Shown: positions 8,063 through 15,548 of the stretch, piece by piece
Numbering within the stretch: the stretch's first letter is position 1
How the letters are laid out: each line of letters begins with the position of its first letter
NCBI RefSeq assembly: GCF_021245985.1
Contig: NZ_JAJQXA010000009.1
Coordinates: 166,679-230,678 of the forward strand
Reading direction: 5' to 3'
Length of the DNA stretch: 64,000 bases
Origin: Flavobacterium soyae
Lineage (GTDB): Bacteria; Bacteroidota; Bacteroidia; Flavobacteriales; Flavobacteriaceae
Position numbers and translations under genes: made by a program
The notes under the pieces: generated by a model
Database searches by the model: none
The model's input: only the letters and a program-made list of their open reading frames with translations
Told to the model about the DNA's origin: nothing

Positions 8063-10042
8063 ATGATGAGCAACTCAGAATTTGGAAGTATTTCATTTGA
8101 TTTACCGAAAAATCAATCAAATGTAATCAAAGTAATAGGTGTAGGTGGAGGTGGTAGTAACGCTATCAACCACATGTTTAAGCAAGGTATTAAAGGTGTG
8201 GATTTTATAGTTTGTAATACCGATTCACAAGCACTACAGAACAGTTCAGTACCTAACAAAATTCAGTTAGGAGTAAATTTAACAGAAGGTCTTGGAGCAG
8301 GAGCAAATCCTGACGTAGGGCAGCAGTCTGCTATTGAGAGTATCGCCGACATTGAAAAAATGTTAGACCGCGGTACTAAAATGGTATTTATTACTGCAGG
8401 TATGGGTGGAGGAACTGGAACAGGTGCTGCACCAGTTATCGCACAATTAGCAAAAGAAAGAGAAATCCTTACGGTTGGTATCGTGACAATTCCGTTTCAG
8501 TTTGAAGGGAAAGTACGTCAGGAGCAGGCACTTTTAGGAATCGAAAAATTACGTAAACAAGTTGACTCTTTAATTGTAATAAACAACAATAAATTAAGAG
8601 AAGTTTACGGAAATCTTGGTTTCAAAGCAGGATTCTCAAAAGCAGATGAAGTTTTGGCAACAGCCTCCAGAGGTATTGCCGAAGTAATTACGCACCACTA
8701 TACTCAAAATATCGATTTACGCGATGCTAAAACAGTTTTGGCAAACAGCGGAACGGCTATTATGGGATCTGCTGTGGCAGAAGGAGAAAACAGAGCAAAA
8801 GATGCGATTGTATCAGCATTAGATTCTCCATTATTAAATGACAATAAAATTACAGGAGCCAAAAACGTATTGTTGCTTATCGTTTCTGGATCTAACGAAA
8901 TAACGCTTGACGAAATCGGAGAAATCAACGATCACATTCAGGCAGAAGCGGGTTACAACGCTAATATTATCATGGGAGTTGGTGAAGACGAAACTCTTGG
9001 TGAGGCTATTGCTGTAACTATTATTGCGACTGGTTTTGATGTTGAACAACAAAACGAGATTGTTAATACTGAACCTAAAAAAATCATTCACACGTTAGAA
9101 GATGAGCAGAGAAGTGTTCATAATTTAACAAACAAACCTCTTACTTCTTTTGATTTAAATGCAGAGACGCCTAGTGCTAAATCAGAAGAAAAAGTAGTTT
9201 TTGATTTAATGGAAGATACGGTTGCTCCCGTAATTCAAACTCCGGCTGCGCCGATAACGACGCCAACAATTAATCAGGAAGAATTGGTAGTAATGTCTGA
9301 GTTTATTAAAAACCTTGACGTAACTTTTGAAATTGTTTCGCCAATTACTGATATTGATTTTAAAATTTCTACTCCGGCAGCAGTTGTTCAGGAAGTAAAA
9401 CCTGTACAGCAAAGATCGTTTGAAAGAGAAGAACAAACAACTTTTTCATTTGATTTACCGCTTTTCAAGTCTGAGCCAGAAGTTAAAAGAGAACCGGCTG
9501 CAGAGCAGGAAAATAAAATCATGTTTGAGCTAACAAACGAAACTCGTAACATTAAAGTAAATGATCCAGTTTCATTTGTACCGGTAACGGAACTTTCTGA
9601 TAACGGAATTATCAAATATTCTTTAGAAGAATATATGGAAGTTGAAAACGAATTGACTGCTTCTAAACCAGTTGAAAAAGTGATCGAAGATACAGTTCCA
9701 GAGGAATTGAACATTACTTTAAAACCAAGAGTTGATTTTGCAAGTCAGCCTGATTTTGCAACAACTTCAGAAGTTTCTCCGATGGAATTGACAATTGAGG
9801 AAACTTTACGTTTAAGAGCTGAAGAAAGAAGAAAGAAACTAAAAGAATTTAATTATAAATTTCACAATAACGTTTCAAGAATCGATGAGTTGGAAAAAGA
9901 GCCTGCTTACAAAAGATTAGGAATCGATTTATCGAATTCTCAATCTAACAATACAAATTCAAGAATTTCGGTTGGAACAGATAGTAACAACGATTTGCAA
10001 TTGCGTTCAAACAATTCATTTTTGCACGACAATGTAGATTAA
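8063..10042 (+). CDS. ftsZ: Cell division protein FtsZ, with long C-terminal extension
   Basis: FtsZ is the tubulin-like GTPase that forms the cytokinetic ring. The GTP-binding signature GGGTGTG is at residues 115-121, GVGGGGSNAINHM is near 27-39, and NIDLRDAKTVL lies in the region of the synergy loop. The core ends near residue 330. About 320 further residues form an acidic, low-complexity linker with short FxLPxF-type and VSFEEP-like words, then a helical segment near 580-620 (LRAEERRKKLKEFNYKF). The usual FtsZ is about 380-420 residues. Long FtsZ tails are known in Bacteroidota, but this one is at the large end. Two adjacent Met codons (8063, 8066) could each be the start. Confidence 0.96.
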   Translation: MMSNSEFGSISFDLPKNQSNVIKVIGVGGGGSNAINHMFKQGIKGVDFIVCNTDSQALQNSSVPNKIQLGVNLTEGLGAGANPDVGQQSAIESIADIEKMLDRGTKMVFITAGMGGGTGTGAAPVIAQLAKEREILTVGIVTIPFQFEGKVRQEQALLGIEKLRKQVDSLIVINNNKLREVYGNLGFKAGFSKADEVLATASRGIAEVITHHYTQNIDLRDAKTVLANSGTAIMGSAVAEGENRAKDAIVSALDSPLLNDNKITGAKNVLLLIVSGSNEITLDEIGEINDHIQAEAGYNANIIMGVGEDETLGEAIAVTIIATGFDVEQQNEIVNTEPKKIIHTLEDEQRSVHNLTNKPLTSFDLNAETPSAKSEEKVVFDLMEDTVAPVIQTPAAPITTPTINQEELVVMSEFIKNLDVTFEIVSPITDIDFKISTPAAVVQEVKPVQQRSFEREEQTTFSFDLPLFKSEPEVKREPAAEQENKIMFELTNETRNIKVNDPVSFVPVTELSDNGIIKYSLEEYMEVENELTASKPVEKVIEDTVPEELNITLKPRVDFASQPDFATTSEVSPMELTIEETLRLRAEERRKKLKEFNYKFHNNVSRIDELEKEPAYKRLGIDLSNSQSNNTNSRISVGTDSNNDLQLRSNNSFLHDNVD

Positions 10043-10066
10043 TTTTTACAATCATAATATTAGGAT

Positions 10067-10105
10067 AACCCGAAAATTGGATTTAATTTTCGGGTTATTT
10101 TTTTT
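10067..10105 (+). terminator. Rho-independent terminator after ftsZ
   Basis: Perfect 12-bp arms AACCCGAAAATT and AATTTTCGGGTT enclose a 6-base loop and are followed by a run of T. It closes the dcw transcript about 25 bases after the ftsZ stop. Confidence 0.88.
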
Positions 10106-10112
10106 ATCTTCG
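10105..10112 (+). promoter_or_regulatory. Candidate -7 box upstream of yqeY
   Basis: TATCTTCG matches the flavobacterial -7 consensus TAnnTTTG at all but one base and lies right after the ftsZ terminator. A TTG lies 25 bases upstream, a little too far for an ideal -33 box. The leader to yqeY would be about 130 bases and includes a dispersed repeat. Confidence 0.4.
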
Positions 10113-10163
10113 CACAGAATTTAGAAATTTGACTTCTTAACTTAACTTTTAAAGTTAATTCTG

Positions 10164-10190
10164 TTGTCAGTTCGAGCGAAGTCGAGAACA
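10164..10190. repeat. Short dispersed repeat containing TCGAGCGAAGTCGAG
   Basis: The segment GTCAGTTCGAGCGAAGTCGA has a small internal dyad (TCGA-gcgaag-TCGA) and is GC-rich against its surroundings. I recognise this word as a common intergenic repeat in Flavobacterium genomes; only one copy is in this window, so the claim rests on that knowledge. Confidence 0.35.
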
Positions 10191-10248
10191 AACTTTCATA
10201 CAAATATCAATTTTATAAGCTTTTGCTTATTCAAATAAAAAATAAAAG

Positions 10249-10698
10249 ATGAGTTTACAAACAAAAATAATGGACGAGATAAAAACGGCCATGAAAGCAA
10301 AAGATACAGTAGCATTAGAAGCATTAAGAGCGGTTAAATCTGAATTATTATTGGCATCAACAGCTTCTGGATCTAAAGAAGATTTAAACGAAGACGAAGA
10401 AATTAAATTACTTCAGAGATTAGTTAAAACACGTAAAGAAAGCGCAAGAATCTTTACAGAACAAAACCGTCCTGACTTAGCTGAACCAGAATTGGCTCAG
10501 GTTGCAGTAATCGAGAAGTTTTTACCAGCGCAGTTAAGTGAAGAAGAAGTAGAAGCAGTAATCGCAAAAATTATTGCTGAAACTGGAGCTTCAGGAATTG
10601 CTTCAATGGGAAAAGTTATGGGATTAGCTTCTGCTCAATTAGGCGGAACTGCTGAAGGGAAAACAATCTCAGCAATTGTAAAGAAACTTTTAGTTTAA
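10249..10698 (+). CDS. yqeY: GatB/YqeY domain-containing protein
   Basis: The 149-residue protein is a stand-alone YqeY-like domain. It starts SLQTKIMDEIKTAMKAKD and continues with LRAVKSELLLA, RKESARIFTEQNRPDLA and the C-terminal MGKVMGLASAQLGGTAEGK. These match the helical tRNA-binding domain found at the C-terminus of GatB amidotransferases. The free-standing protein is thought to bind tRNA or affect tRNA-dependent amidation, but its role is not settled. Placement directly after ftsZ is common in flavobacteria. It is transcribed alone, and a type A hairpin follows. Confidence 0.93.
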   Translation: MSLQTKIMDEIKTAMKAKDTVALEALRAVKSELLLASTASGSKEDLNEDEEIKLLQRLVKTRKESARIFTEQNRPDLAEPELAQVAVIEKFLPAQLSEEEVEAVIAKIIAETGASGIASMGKVMGLASAQLGGTAEGKTISAIVKKLLV

Positions 10699-10709
10699 AA
10701 CATAATTTT

Positions 10710-10749
10710 AGAGTGTAGATTTCAATTAGCAATCTAAAATCTACACTCT
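10710..10749 (+). terminator. Hairpin after yqeY (type A repeat)
   Basis: Perfect 13-bp arms AGAGTGTAGATTT and AAATCTACACTCT flank a 14-base loop 11 bases after the yqeY stop. There is no T-tract behind it. The words TTTTAGAG and AATCTAAAATCT resemble the borders of the cassette between murD and ftsW, so it may be a solo repeat that also stabilises or ends the transcript. Confidence 0.5.
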
Positions 10750-10766
10750 GAAATCATAAATCAACT

Positions 10767-10840
10767 GACCGCGTAGTTCAACTGGATAGAATATCAGATT
10801 TCGGCTCTGAGGGTTGGGGGTTCGAACCCCTCCGCGGTCA
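10767..10840 (+). tRNA. tRNA-Arg (anticodon TCG)
   Basis: A full cloverleaf can be folded by eye. The acceptor arms GACCGCG and CGCGGTC pair perfectly with discriminator A. The D stem is GTTC/GAAT and the anticodon stem is TCAGA/TCTGA. The loop TTTCGGC has anticodon TCG at 10801-10803, reading CGA/CGN arginine codons. The T arm is GGGGG-TTCGAAC-CCCTC. CCA is not encoded. The length is 74 bases. Confidence 0.93.
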
Positions 10841-10861
10841 CAAACTCAAGATTCACATGGT

Positions 10862-10894
10862 GTGAACATTACACAAATAGTGTGTAATGTTCAC
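10862..10894. promoter_or_regulatory. Perfect 13-bp dyad downstream of tRNA-Arg
   Basis: GTGAACATTACAC and GTGTAATGTTCAC are exact reverse complements around a 7-base loop, 21 bases after the tRNA. No T-tract follows, so it is not a standard terminator. It could be an operator, a processing hairpin for the tRNA 3' trailer, or a recombination site. The rest of the 330-base gap up to the next gene holds only a candidate promoter; the one reading frame through it overlaps the tRNA and looks accidental. Confidence 0.5.
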
Positions 10895-11092
10895 GCCATT
10901 ACGCATTTTTGGGGTAACAGCATTTTTTTATTTGTTGTTTTCAATAGCATTTTATTGCTTAACTACTCTTCGAAGGAACAAAGCAGACCTGATTGCCGCC
11001 GAACGTTTTGATCCGTAAACGCATCTATCTTAGAATTTTGGACTATGTAAAAGTATTTTTTTTAAATTTAGGTAGGGTAAAAGCAAAGTAGA

Positions 11093-11118
11093 TTGTTTTA
11101 TTGAGTTATATACTTTCG
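11093..11118 (+). promoter_or_regulatory. Candidate promoter of the ribA-like/lipid operon
   Basis: TACTTTCG at 11111-11118 differs from TAnnTTTG at one position. A TTG lies at 11093-11095, 15 bases upstream, slightly closer than usual. The predicted start would leave a leader of about 45 bases. This is the only plausible promoter in the gap before an eleven-gene operon. No FMN riboswitch-like structure is evident. Confidence 0.35.
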
Positions 11119-11168
11119 TTATCTAAACCTTTTTGGTTTATTTTAAATAAAAAATTAATCGTTGGCTT

Positions 11169-11768
11169 ATGACTTTAAAGAATCAAGTTGAGGCGCAGCT
11201 GCCTACTGATTGGGGAATTTTTAAGATTATGGCGTATTCTGAGGATGCAGATGATTGGATGCCGCATATTGTTTTAGTGCATGAAAAGACTGATTTTAAT
11301 AAACCGGTTGCAGTTCGTTTACACTCAGAATGTTTGACCGGAGATATTTTCCATTCTTTAAAATGTGAATGTGGTAAACAGCTGCATGTTGCTATGGATT
11401 ATTTTAGCAGCAATGGTGGTATTTTGATTTATTTGCGTCAGGAAGGACGCAATATTGGAATTATTAATAAGCTTAAAGCATATAAACTTCAGGAGGAAGG
11501 TAAGGATACTGTAGAGGCTAATCTGGCACTTGGATTGTCAGCAGATGGACGCTCTTTTGATGAGGCTATAGCTATTTTGGAAGATTTGGGTGTGAAATCT
11601 ATCGTGCTTTTGACAAATAATCCTGAAAAAATGAAGGCCTTTGAAGATTCCAATGTGGTATTGGTAGATTGTATTCCCATTGAGATAAAATCAACAAAAG
11701 AAAGTGAAAGTTACCTGCGTACAAAAAAAGATTTTTTCAAGCATTTTCTGAATTTGGATACTGTTTAA
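11169..11768 (+). CDS. ribA: GTP cyclohydrolase II (RibA-like, stand-alone)
   Basis: GTP cyclohydrolase II opens the imidazole ring of GTP to give 2,5-diamino-6-ribosylamino-pyrimidinone 5'-phosphate, formate and pyrophosphate. The 199 residues keep the zinc cysteines C55, C66 and C68 (SECLTGDI, LKCECGK), the GTP-binding stretch LRQEGRNIGIINKLKAY, and LTNNPEKMKAF, so it should be active. It lacks the DHBP synthase (RibB) half seen in many fused riboflavin enzymes. It opens a dense operon that holds no other standard riboflavin genes apart from a RibD-type reductase. That suggests the product is drawn into a dedicated pathway rather than housekeeping riboflavin synthesis. Confidence 0.9.
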   Translation: MTLKNQVEAQLPTDWGIFKIMAYSEDADDWMPHIVLVHEKTDFNKPVAVRLHSECLTGDIFHSLKCECGKQLHVAMDYFSSNGGILIYLRQEGRNIGIINKLKAYKLQEEGKDTVEANLALGLSADGRSFDEAIAILEDLGVKSIVLLTNNPEKMKAFEDSNVVLVDCIPIEIKSTKESESYLRTKKDFFKHFLNLDTV

Positions 11769-11778
11769 TAATGGTATT

Positions 11779-12477
11779 TTGAACGTATATGTATTTGATT
11801 TTATGAAAAGAAAAGGATTTACGGTCGACTGGTTGTTTTATCACTCGGTTTTTATTTTGATTGGGTTGTTTATTGACGTGGTCAATGGGATCGTATGTTT
11901 TTCTCCTATCGCTGGTGCTTTGGTTTTTTCGATCTTTCTGACTAAAAACTGGTCTGGATTTACAGAAAAGAAATACTGGGGTGGTGTGCCTAATGTTGTG
12001 ACATTATTTAGGCTGATACTGCTTTTTACGGCGCCATTTATCATGGATGATCGTTTAAATATAGCTGTTTTGGGTACTGCTTTTGTAATGCTGGATGGTC
12101 TTGATGGCTTTTTGGCGAGACGGCTTGATCAGATTACGCATTTTGGAGGGATGCTTGATATGGAAGCTGATGCTTTTTTCTGTTTGATGTTTTCGTTGTT
12201 GATCGGATTAGAACATCCAGAAATGCGATGGGTTTTGGCTGCAGGAGGTATGCGGTATTTTTATAAAATTATTACGACAGTATGGAATAGAAAAGTTTTT
12301 GCAGAGGAAAAACAGAAGTATGCCCGTTTTTTTGCAGGTTGTTATTTTGTTAGTCTGGTGTTGTTTTTTTATGTGGATTTTTCATTTGGGAAATATATTG
12401 CAGCGATTGGTAACGGGTTCGTTCTGTTTTCGTTTTTAATTTCGTTTTTACATTTTTTTAAAAAAGGAAGCGCGTGA
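11779..12477 (+). CDS. CDP-alcohol phosphatidyltransferase family protein
   Basis: This integral membrane family transfers a phospho-head group from a CDP-alcohol to a second alcohol, as in phosphatidylglycerol-phosphate or phosphatidylinositol synthesis. The complete signature D-x2-DG-x2-AR-x8-G-x3-D-x3-D is present: D106, D109, A113-R114, G123, D127, D131 (MLDGLDGFLARRLDQ, GMLDMEAD). About six hydrophobic segments span the 232 residues. The frame opens with TTG; an ATG at 11803 (MKRKGF) is a reasonable alternative. It ends in a 4-base overlap with the next gene. The substrate cannot be read from the sequence. Next to RibA- and RibD-type enzymes it might attach a pyrimidine- or pterin-derived alcohol to a lipid, which is inference. 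Confidence 0.88.
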   Translation: MNVYVFDFMKRKGFTVDWLFYHSVFILIGLFIDVVNGIVCFSPIAGALVFSIFLTKNWSGFTEKKYWGGVPNVVTLFRLILLFTAPFIMDDRLNIAVLGTAFVMLDGLDGFLARRLDQITHFGGMLDMEADAFFCLMFSLLIGLEHPEMRWVLAAGGMRYFYKIITTVWNRKVFAEEKQKYARFFAGCYFVSLVLFFYVDFSFGKYIAAIGNGFVLFSFLISFLHFFKKGSA

Positions 12478-13445
12478 TTATTGTTTTAACATCTGACATT
12501 TGTAAAAAAATTAGCGGCGGAACAGTTTACAATACGAAGCTTTTTGAATTTTTAACAGCAAAAGGCCGCACGGCAGCAGTTGATGTTGTATCAGATATTA
12601 ATGGATATGATTTTAGAGATGATGTATCCTATATAATTGATGGTATTTTGATTGATAAAAAACTGAATGTGACTAGATTAAAGGGCTTTAAGATTTGTTT
12701 TTTGATCCATCTTTGGCCTTCTGTAAATGGTTTGCAGGTTAATAATAGTTTAATTAAGGTTGAGAAGTCGATTTGTGAGACATTTATGACTTTAGTTACG
12801 GGAATGGGCTCATTAGATTATATAAATAATATCATACAGCCTGCAGCCAAAACATGCTGCTTAATTGAACCGGGTATTGATAGTGGTTGGAAGACGAAAG
12901 ATAGCTTTAAAGAAAAACCACAGAAAATAGTTTATCTGGCTAATTTTATTGAAGGTAAGGGGCATACTAAACTTTTAGAGCTTGTTAAAAAGTTGAGATA
13001 TTTAGATTTCAAGGTAGACTGTTTCGGCGAAATACTTTCAAAACCTTATTTTTTGGAGCTTGTAAGTGAAGTTGAACGTTGTGAATTAGTGAATATTACT
13101 TTTAATAATGCTGTACCGCACGAGCATATAAATGAATTGCTTTTAGAATATGATCTGATGCTGCATTTTTCGGATTATGAAAGTTATGGCATGGGGATTA
13201 TGGAAGCACTTTGTGCACATTTACCTTGTATAATTACACCTACAGGTAATTTTAAAAAATATCAGTCTACTGGTATTCAAGGTGTTTTGAATTCATTTGA
13301 TGTGAGTGAAATGACAGATACTGTAAAAGATGTTCTAAATTCTCCGGCCATGTATTTACAATTGATACAATCTGTAAAAGGGTTAAATATGCAAAGCTGG
13401 GAGACTAATTTTGAATTGTTTTTAAGTAAAATAGAAGAGCTATGA
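12474..13445 (+). CDS. Glycosyltransferase, GT-B fold (GT4-like)
   Basis: The protein has 323 residues and a GTG start overlapping the previous stop, preceded by the purine-rich AAAAAGGAAG. The C-terminal half carries HFSDYESYGMGIMEALCAHL, the E-x7-E type nucleotide-sugar site of GT4 enzymes, followed by PCIITPTGN. The N-terminal half has the isolated ISGGTVYNTKLF loop typical of an acceptor-binding Rossmann domain. It probably adds a sugar to the lipid or small-molecule intermediate made by this operon. Donor and acceptor are unknown. The next gene overlaps by 4 bases (ATGA). Confidence 0.8.
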   Translation: MIIVLTSDICKKISGGTVYNTKLFEFLTAKGRTAAVDVVSDINGYDFRDDVSYIIDGILIDKKLNVTRLKGFKICFLIHLWPSVNGLQVNNSLIKVEKSICETFMTLVTGMGSLDYINNIIQPAAKTCCLIEPGIDSGWKTKDSFKEKPQKIVYLANFIEGKGHTKLLELVKKLRYLDFKVDCFGEILSKPYFLELVSEVERCELVNITFNNAVPHEHINELLLEYDLMLHFSDYESYGMGIMEALCAHLPCIITPTGNFKKYQSTGIQGVLNSFDVSEMTDTVKDVLNSPAMYLQLIQSVKGLNMQSWETNFELFLSKIEEL

Positions 13446-14068
13446 TAATTTTTGCATTTGTGTTTGGGTATCTTAGTTTACTTGTTGAGCTGATATTTTT
13501 TCATGTGCCAAGTGTAGCAAATACACAGAATTTTTTCAAAAAAAATAATAATTACGAGGTTGATGAAAGTGAATATATTACTAAAATCTATAAATGGGCG
13601 ATGTGGAAAAAAATTATGATTTTGGCGGTGCCGTTCTTTTTTATAAATATTTACTTTTTACTGCCTTTTTTATATTTTTTTCCGAATCTCCATGAAAATA
13701 AATGGCTGGTTTTTGAAACGAATAATTGGCTGATTATTATCGGTACACTTTGTGTAATTGCAGGCAGATTGATAACATTTGGCTCTATGTTATATATGCG
13801 AAAAGAAAATAAACAAATACAAAATAGTTTTAAACTGCATGTAAGCGGCATTTTTAATTATTCCCGAAATCCGGGATTAGATGGTATGTTTTTGTTTTTT
13901 ACCGGATTTGGCATTTTGTTTCCAAGCTTTTTAATTTGGGGAGGATTGATATTATATTTCTTTTATATGCGATTTAGAGTAAAAATTGAAGAGGAATTTC
14001 TGAAGAAATTATTTAAGGAAGAATATTTGGATTATATTACTAGAACGAAACGTTTTTTATTATTTTAA
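13442..14068 (+). CDS. Isoprenylcysteine carboxyl methyltransferase/PEMT-like membrane methyltransferase
   Basis: The 208-residue protein has about five membrane segments. It ends with the family pattern NYSRNPGLDGMF followed by RVKIEEEFLKKLFKEEYLDY, matching the RxPxY...EE..L...F...Y..Y region of ICMT/phospholipid methyltransferases that binds SAM at the membrane. It overlaps the glycosyltransferase by 4 bases, and the next ATG directly follows its stop. Its likely role is methylation of a lipid-linked or membrane-bound substrate; the exact target is unknown. Confidence 0.75.
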   Translation: MIIFAFVFGYLSLLVELIFFHVPSVANTQNFFKKNNNYEVDESEYITKIYKWAMWKKIMILAVPFFFINIYFLLPFLYFFPNLHENKWLVFETNNWLIIIGTLCVIAGRLITFGSMLYMRKENKQIQNSFKLHVSGIFNYSRNPGLDGMFLFFTGFGILFPSFLIWGGLILYFFYMRFRVKIEEEFLKKLFKEEYLDYITRTKRFLLF

Positions 14069-14773
14069 ATGGAAAAAATGATTGATAATCAGCAGCAAAC
14101 TATTAAAACATGGTTTGATAAAACGTATTTAACAAGAGGTGAAATGTATCTTCGACCAAAAGAGGCGTATTATATTTTTGCTGAACTGCTTCAGATTAAA
14201 CCTGATGCAAAGTTTCTCGATGTTGCTTGTGGATTGGGCAGAATGTTAGAAATAGGATTAGACTATAAAGCAGAATGCAGCGGTGTTGATATTTCTAGCG
14301 TGGCAGTAGAAAAAGCAAAATTGAAACTGCCGGATGCCGTAATTGTAGAAGCTAATGCCGAAGCTCTGCCTTTTGCTGATAACATGTTTGATTTTGTTAC
14401 CTGTCTGGGATCTTTAGAACGAATGCTTGATAAAGATAAAGTGTTACAAGATATTAAAAGAGTTACAACTGCTGATTCCAGAATTTGTTTTATGGTAAGG
14501 AATTCTAATTCCTGGCGCTGGCTGTTTACTAAGAAACTTTTTTTTGCAGTTAATAAAAAAGGACATCAGGACGCAAAAAATTATCAGCAATGGAAAGCTT
14601 TATTTGAGCAGCAACAGCTTGAAATTGTAAGTTGTATTCCAGATCAATGGCCAATAATGCGTATATTACAGATTTTAACTTTTGGCAAATTTAATGGTTA
14701 CAAAAACAAACAAAACAGTTTTACACCATTACAATATGCTAATGAATTTATTTTCATATTGAAAAAGAATTAA
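14069..14773 (+). CDS. Class I SAM-dependent methyltransferase
   Basis: The 234 residues have the Methyltransf_11-type fold. Motif I is FLDVACGLGRMLEIG (residues about 52-66), the acidic residue of motif II is in CSGVDISSVAVEKA, and motif IV is FDFVTCLGSLERM. C-, N- and O-methyltransferases cannot be told apart here. The start ATG immediately follows the previous stop, and the TTG of the next gene lies one base beyond this stop. This and the following gene share the fold but differ in sequence, so they are probably two distinct tailoring steps. Confidence 0.85.
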   Translation: MEKMIDNQQQTIKTWFDKTYLTRGEMYLRPKEAYYIFAELLQIKPDAKFLDVACGLGRMLEIGLDYKAECSGVDISSVAVEKAKLKLPDAVIVEANAEALPFADNMFDFVTCLGSLERMLDKDKVLQDIKRVTTADSRICFMVRNSNSWRWLFTKKLFFAVNKKGHQDAKNYQQWKALFEQQQLEIVSCIPDQWPIMRILQILTFGKFNGYKNKQNSFTPLQYANEFIFILKKN

Positions 14774-14774
14774 C

Positions 14775-15548
14775 TTGAATACACCAACCGACATAACGCA
14801 ATTATATAATGCTCTTTTTCAAATTGAAGCTAAACTAAAATCCGCAGGTGAATATCCAATTCATAAGCGGTTAGACTTTGGGGGAGCGTTTACTGATATT
14901 TATGAATTTTTGGTTTCGAAAATAGATATAAAAAATAAACATATCTTAGATGCTGGCTGCGGCGTGGGCTTTGGCAGCTTGCTTTTTGCAAAAAACAATG
15001 CTGCTAAAATCACCGGAATCAGTGTTAGTGATTTAGAAATAGAAAGTGCTGATCGCAATAAAAATAAATATCATTTTGACAATGTTGATTTTAAAGTCAG
15101 CAATTTTGAAAATACTGAATCTTGTAATTACGATTTAATTTTTTGTGTTGAATCACTTAAACATTCCTTAGACTTTGATAAAGATTTTAATGCATTATTA
15201 AATGGATTAAAGCCGAATGGTAAGTTAGTCATTGTTGATGATTTTTTTGAAGGTAAAATTACAACAGCAGCATGTGAGGCTTTTATGGACGATTGGAATT
15301 TAAACTTTTTATTTGCATTGTCTCATTTCTCTGGCATGCCGCATAAATTTACGCTAGAAATAGAAGATTTAACACATTTCATGCCTAAAAAATCTTTATT
15401 TAAAATCAACATGCAGCTTCTGTTTTTTAAATTATTAAAGCGTAAGTCAATGCTTAAAAAGCTTTTTAAAGGGGGATTGTTACTTGATAAATTGTATGCT
15501 AAAAAAGCAATGAAATATCAATTAATCATAATAGCAAAGCAAGAATGA
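14775..15548 (+). CDS. Class I SAM-dependent methyltransferase
   Basis: The 257 residues carry motif I ILDAGCGVGFGSLLFA and the further SAM motif TGISVSDLEIESADRN, followed by YDLIFCVESLKHSLD and LKPNGKLVIVDDF. The pattern is close to small-molecule methyltransferases of the UbiE/SmtA and sterol/tocopherol type. The start is TTG at 14775; the next in-frame ATG would cut into the domain, so TTG is favoured. It overlaps the flippase start by 4 bases. Confidence 0.83.
   Translation: MNTPTDITQLYNALFQIEAKLKSAGEYPIHKRLDFGGAFTDIYEFLVSKIDIKNKHILDAGCGVGFGSLLFAKNNAAKITGISVSDLEIESADRNKNKYHFDNVDFKVSNFENTESCNYDLIFCVESLKHSLDFDKDFNALLNGLKPNGKLVIVDDFFEGKITTAACEAFMDDWNLNFLFALSHFSGMPHKFTLEIEDLTHFMPKKSLFKINMQLLFFKLLKRKSMLKKLFKGGLLLDKLYAKKAMKYQLIIIAKQE

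Noticed and set aside
10814..11011. Open frame of 65 codons across the tRNA-Arg 3' end and the following spacer
   Set aside because: It starts inside the tRNA gene, spans the perfect dyad and has no family resemblance.
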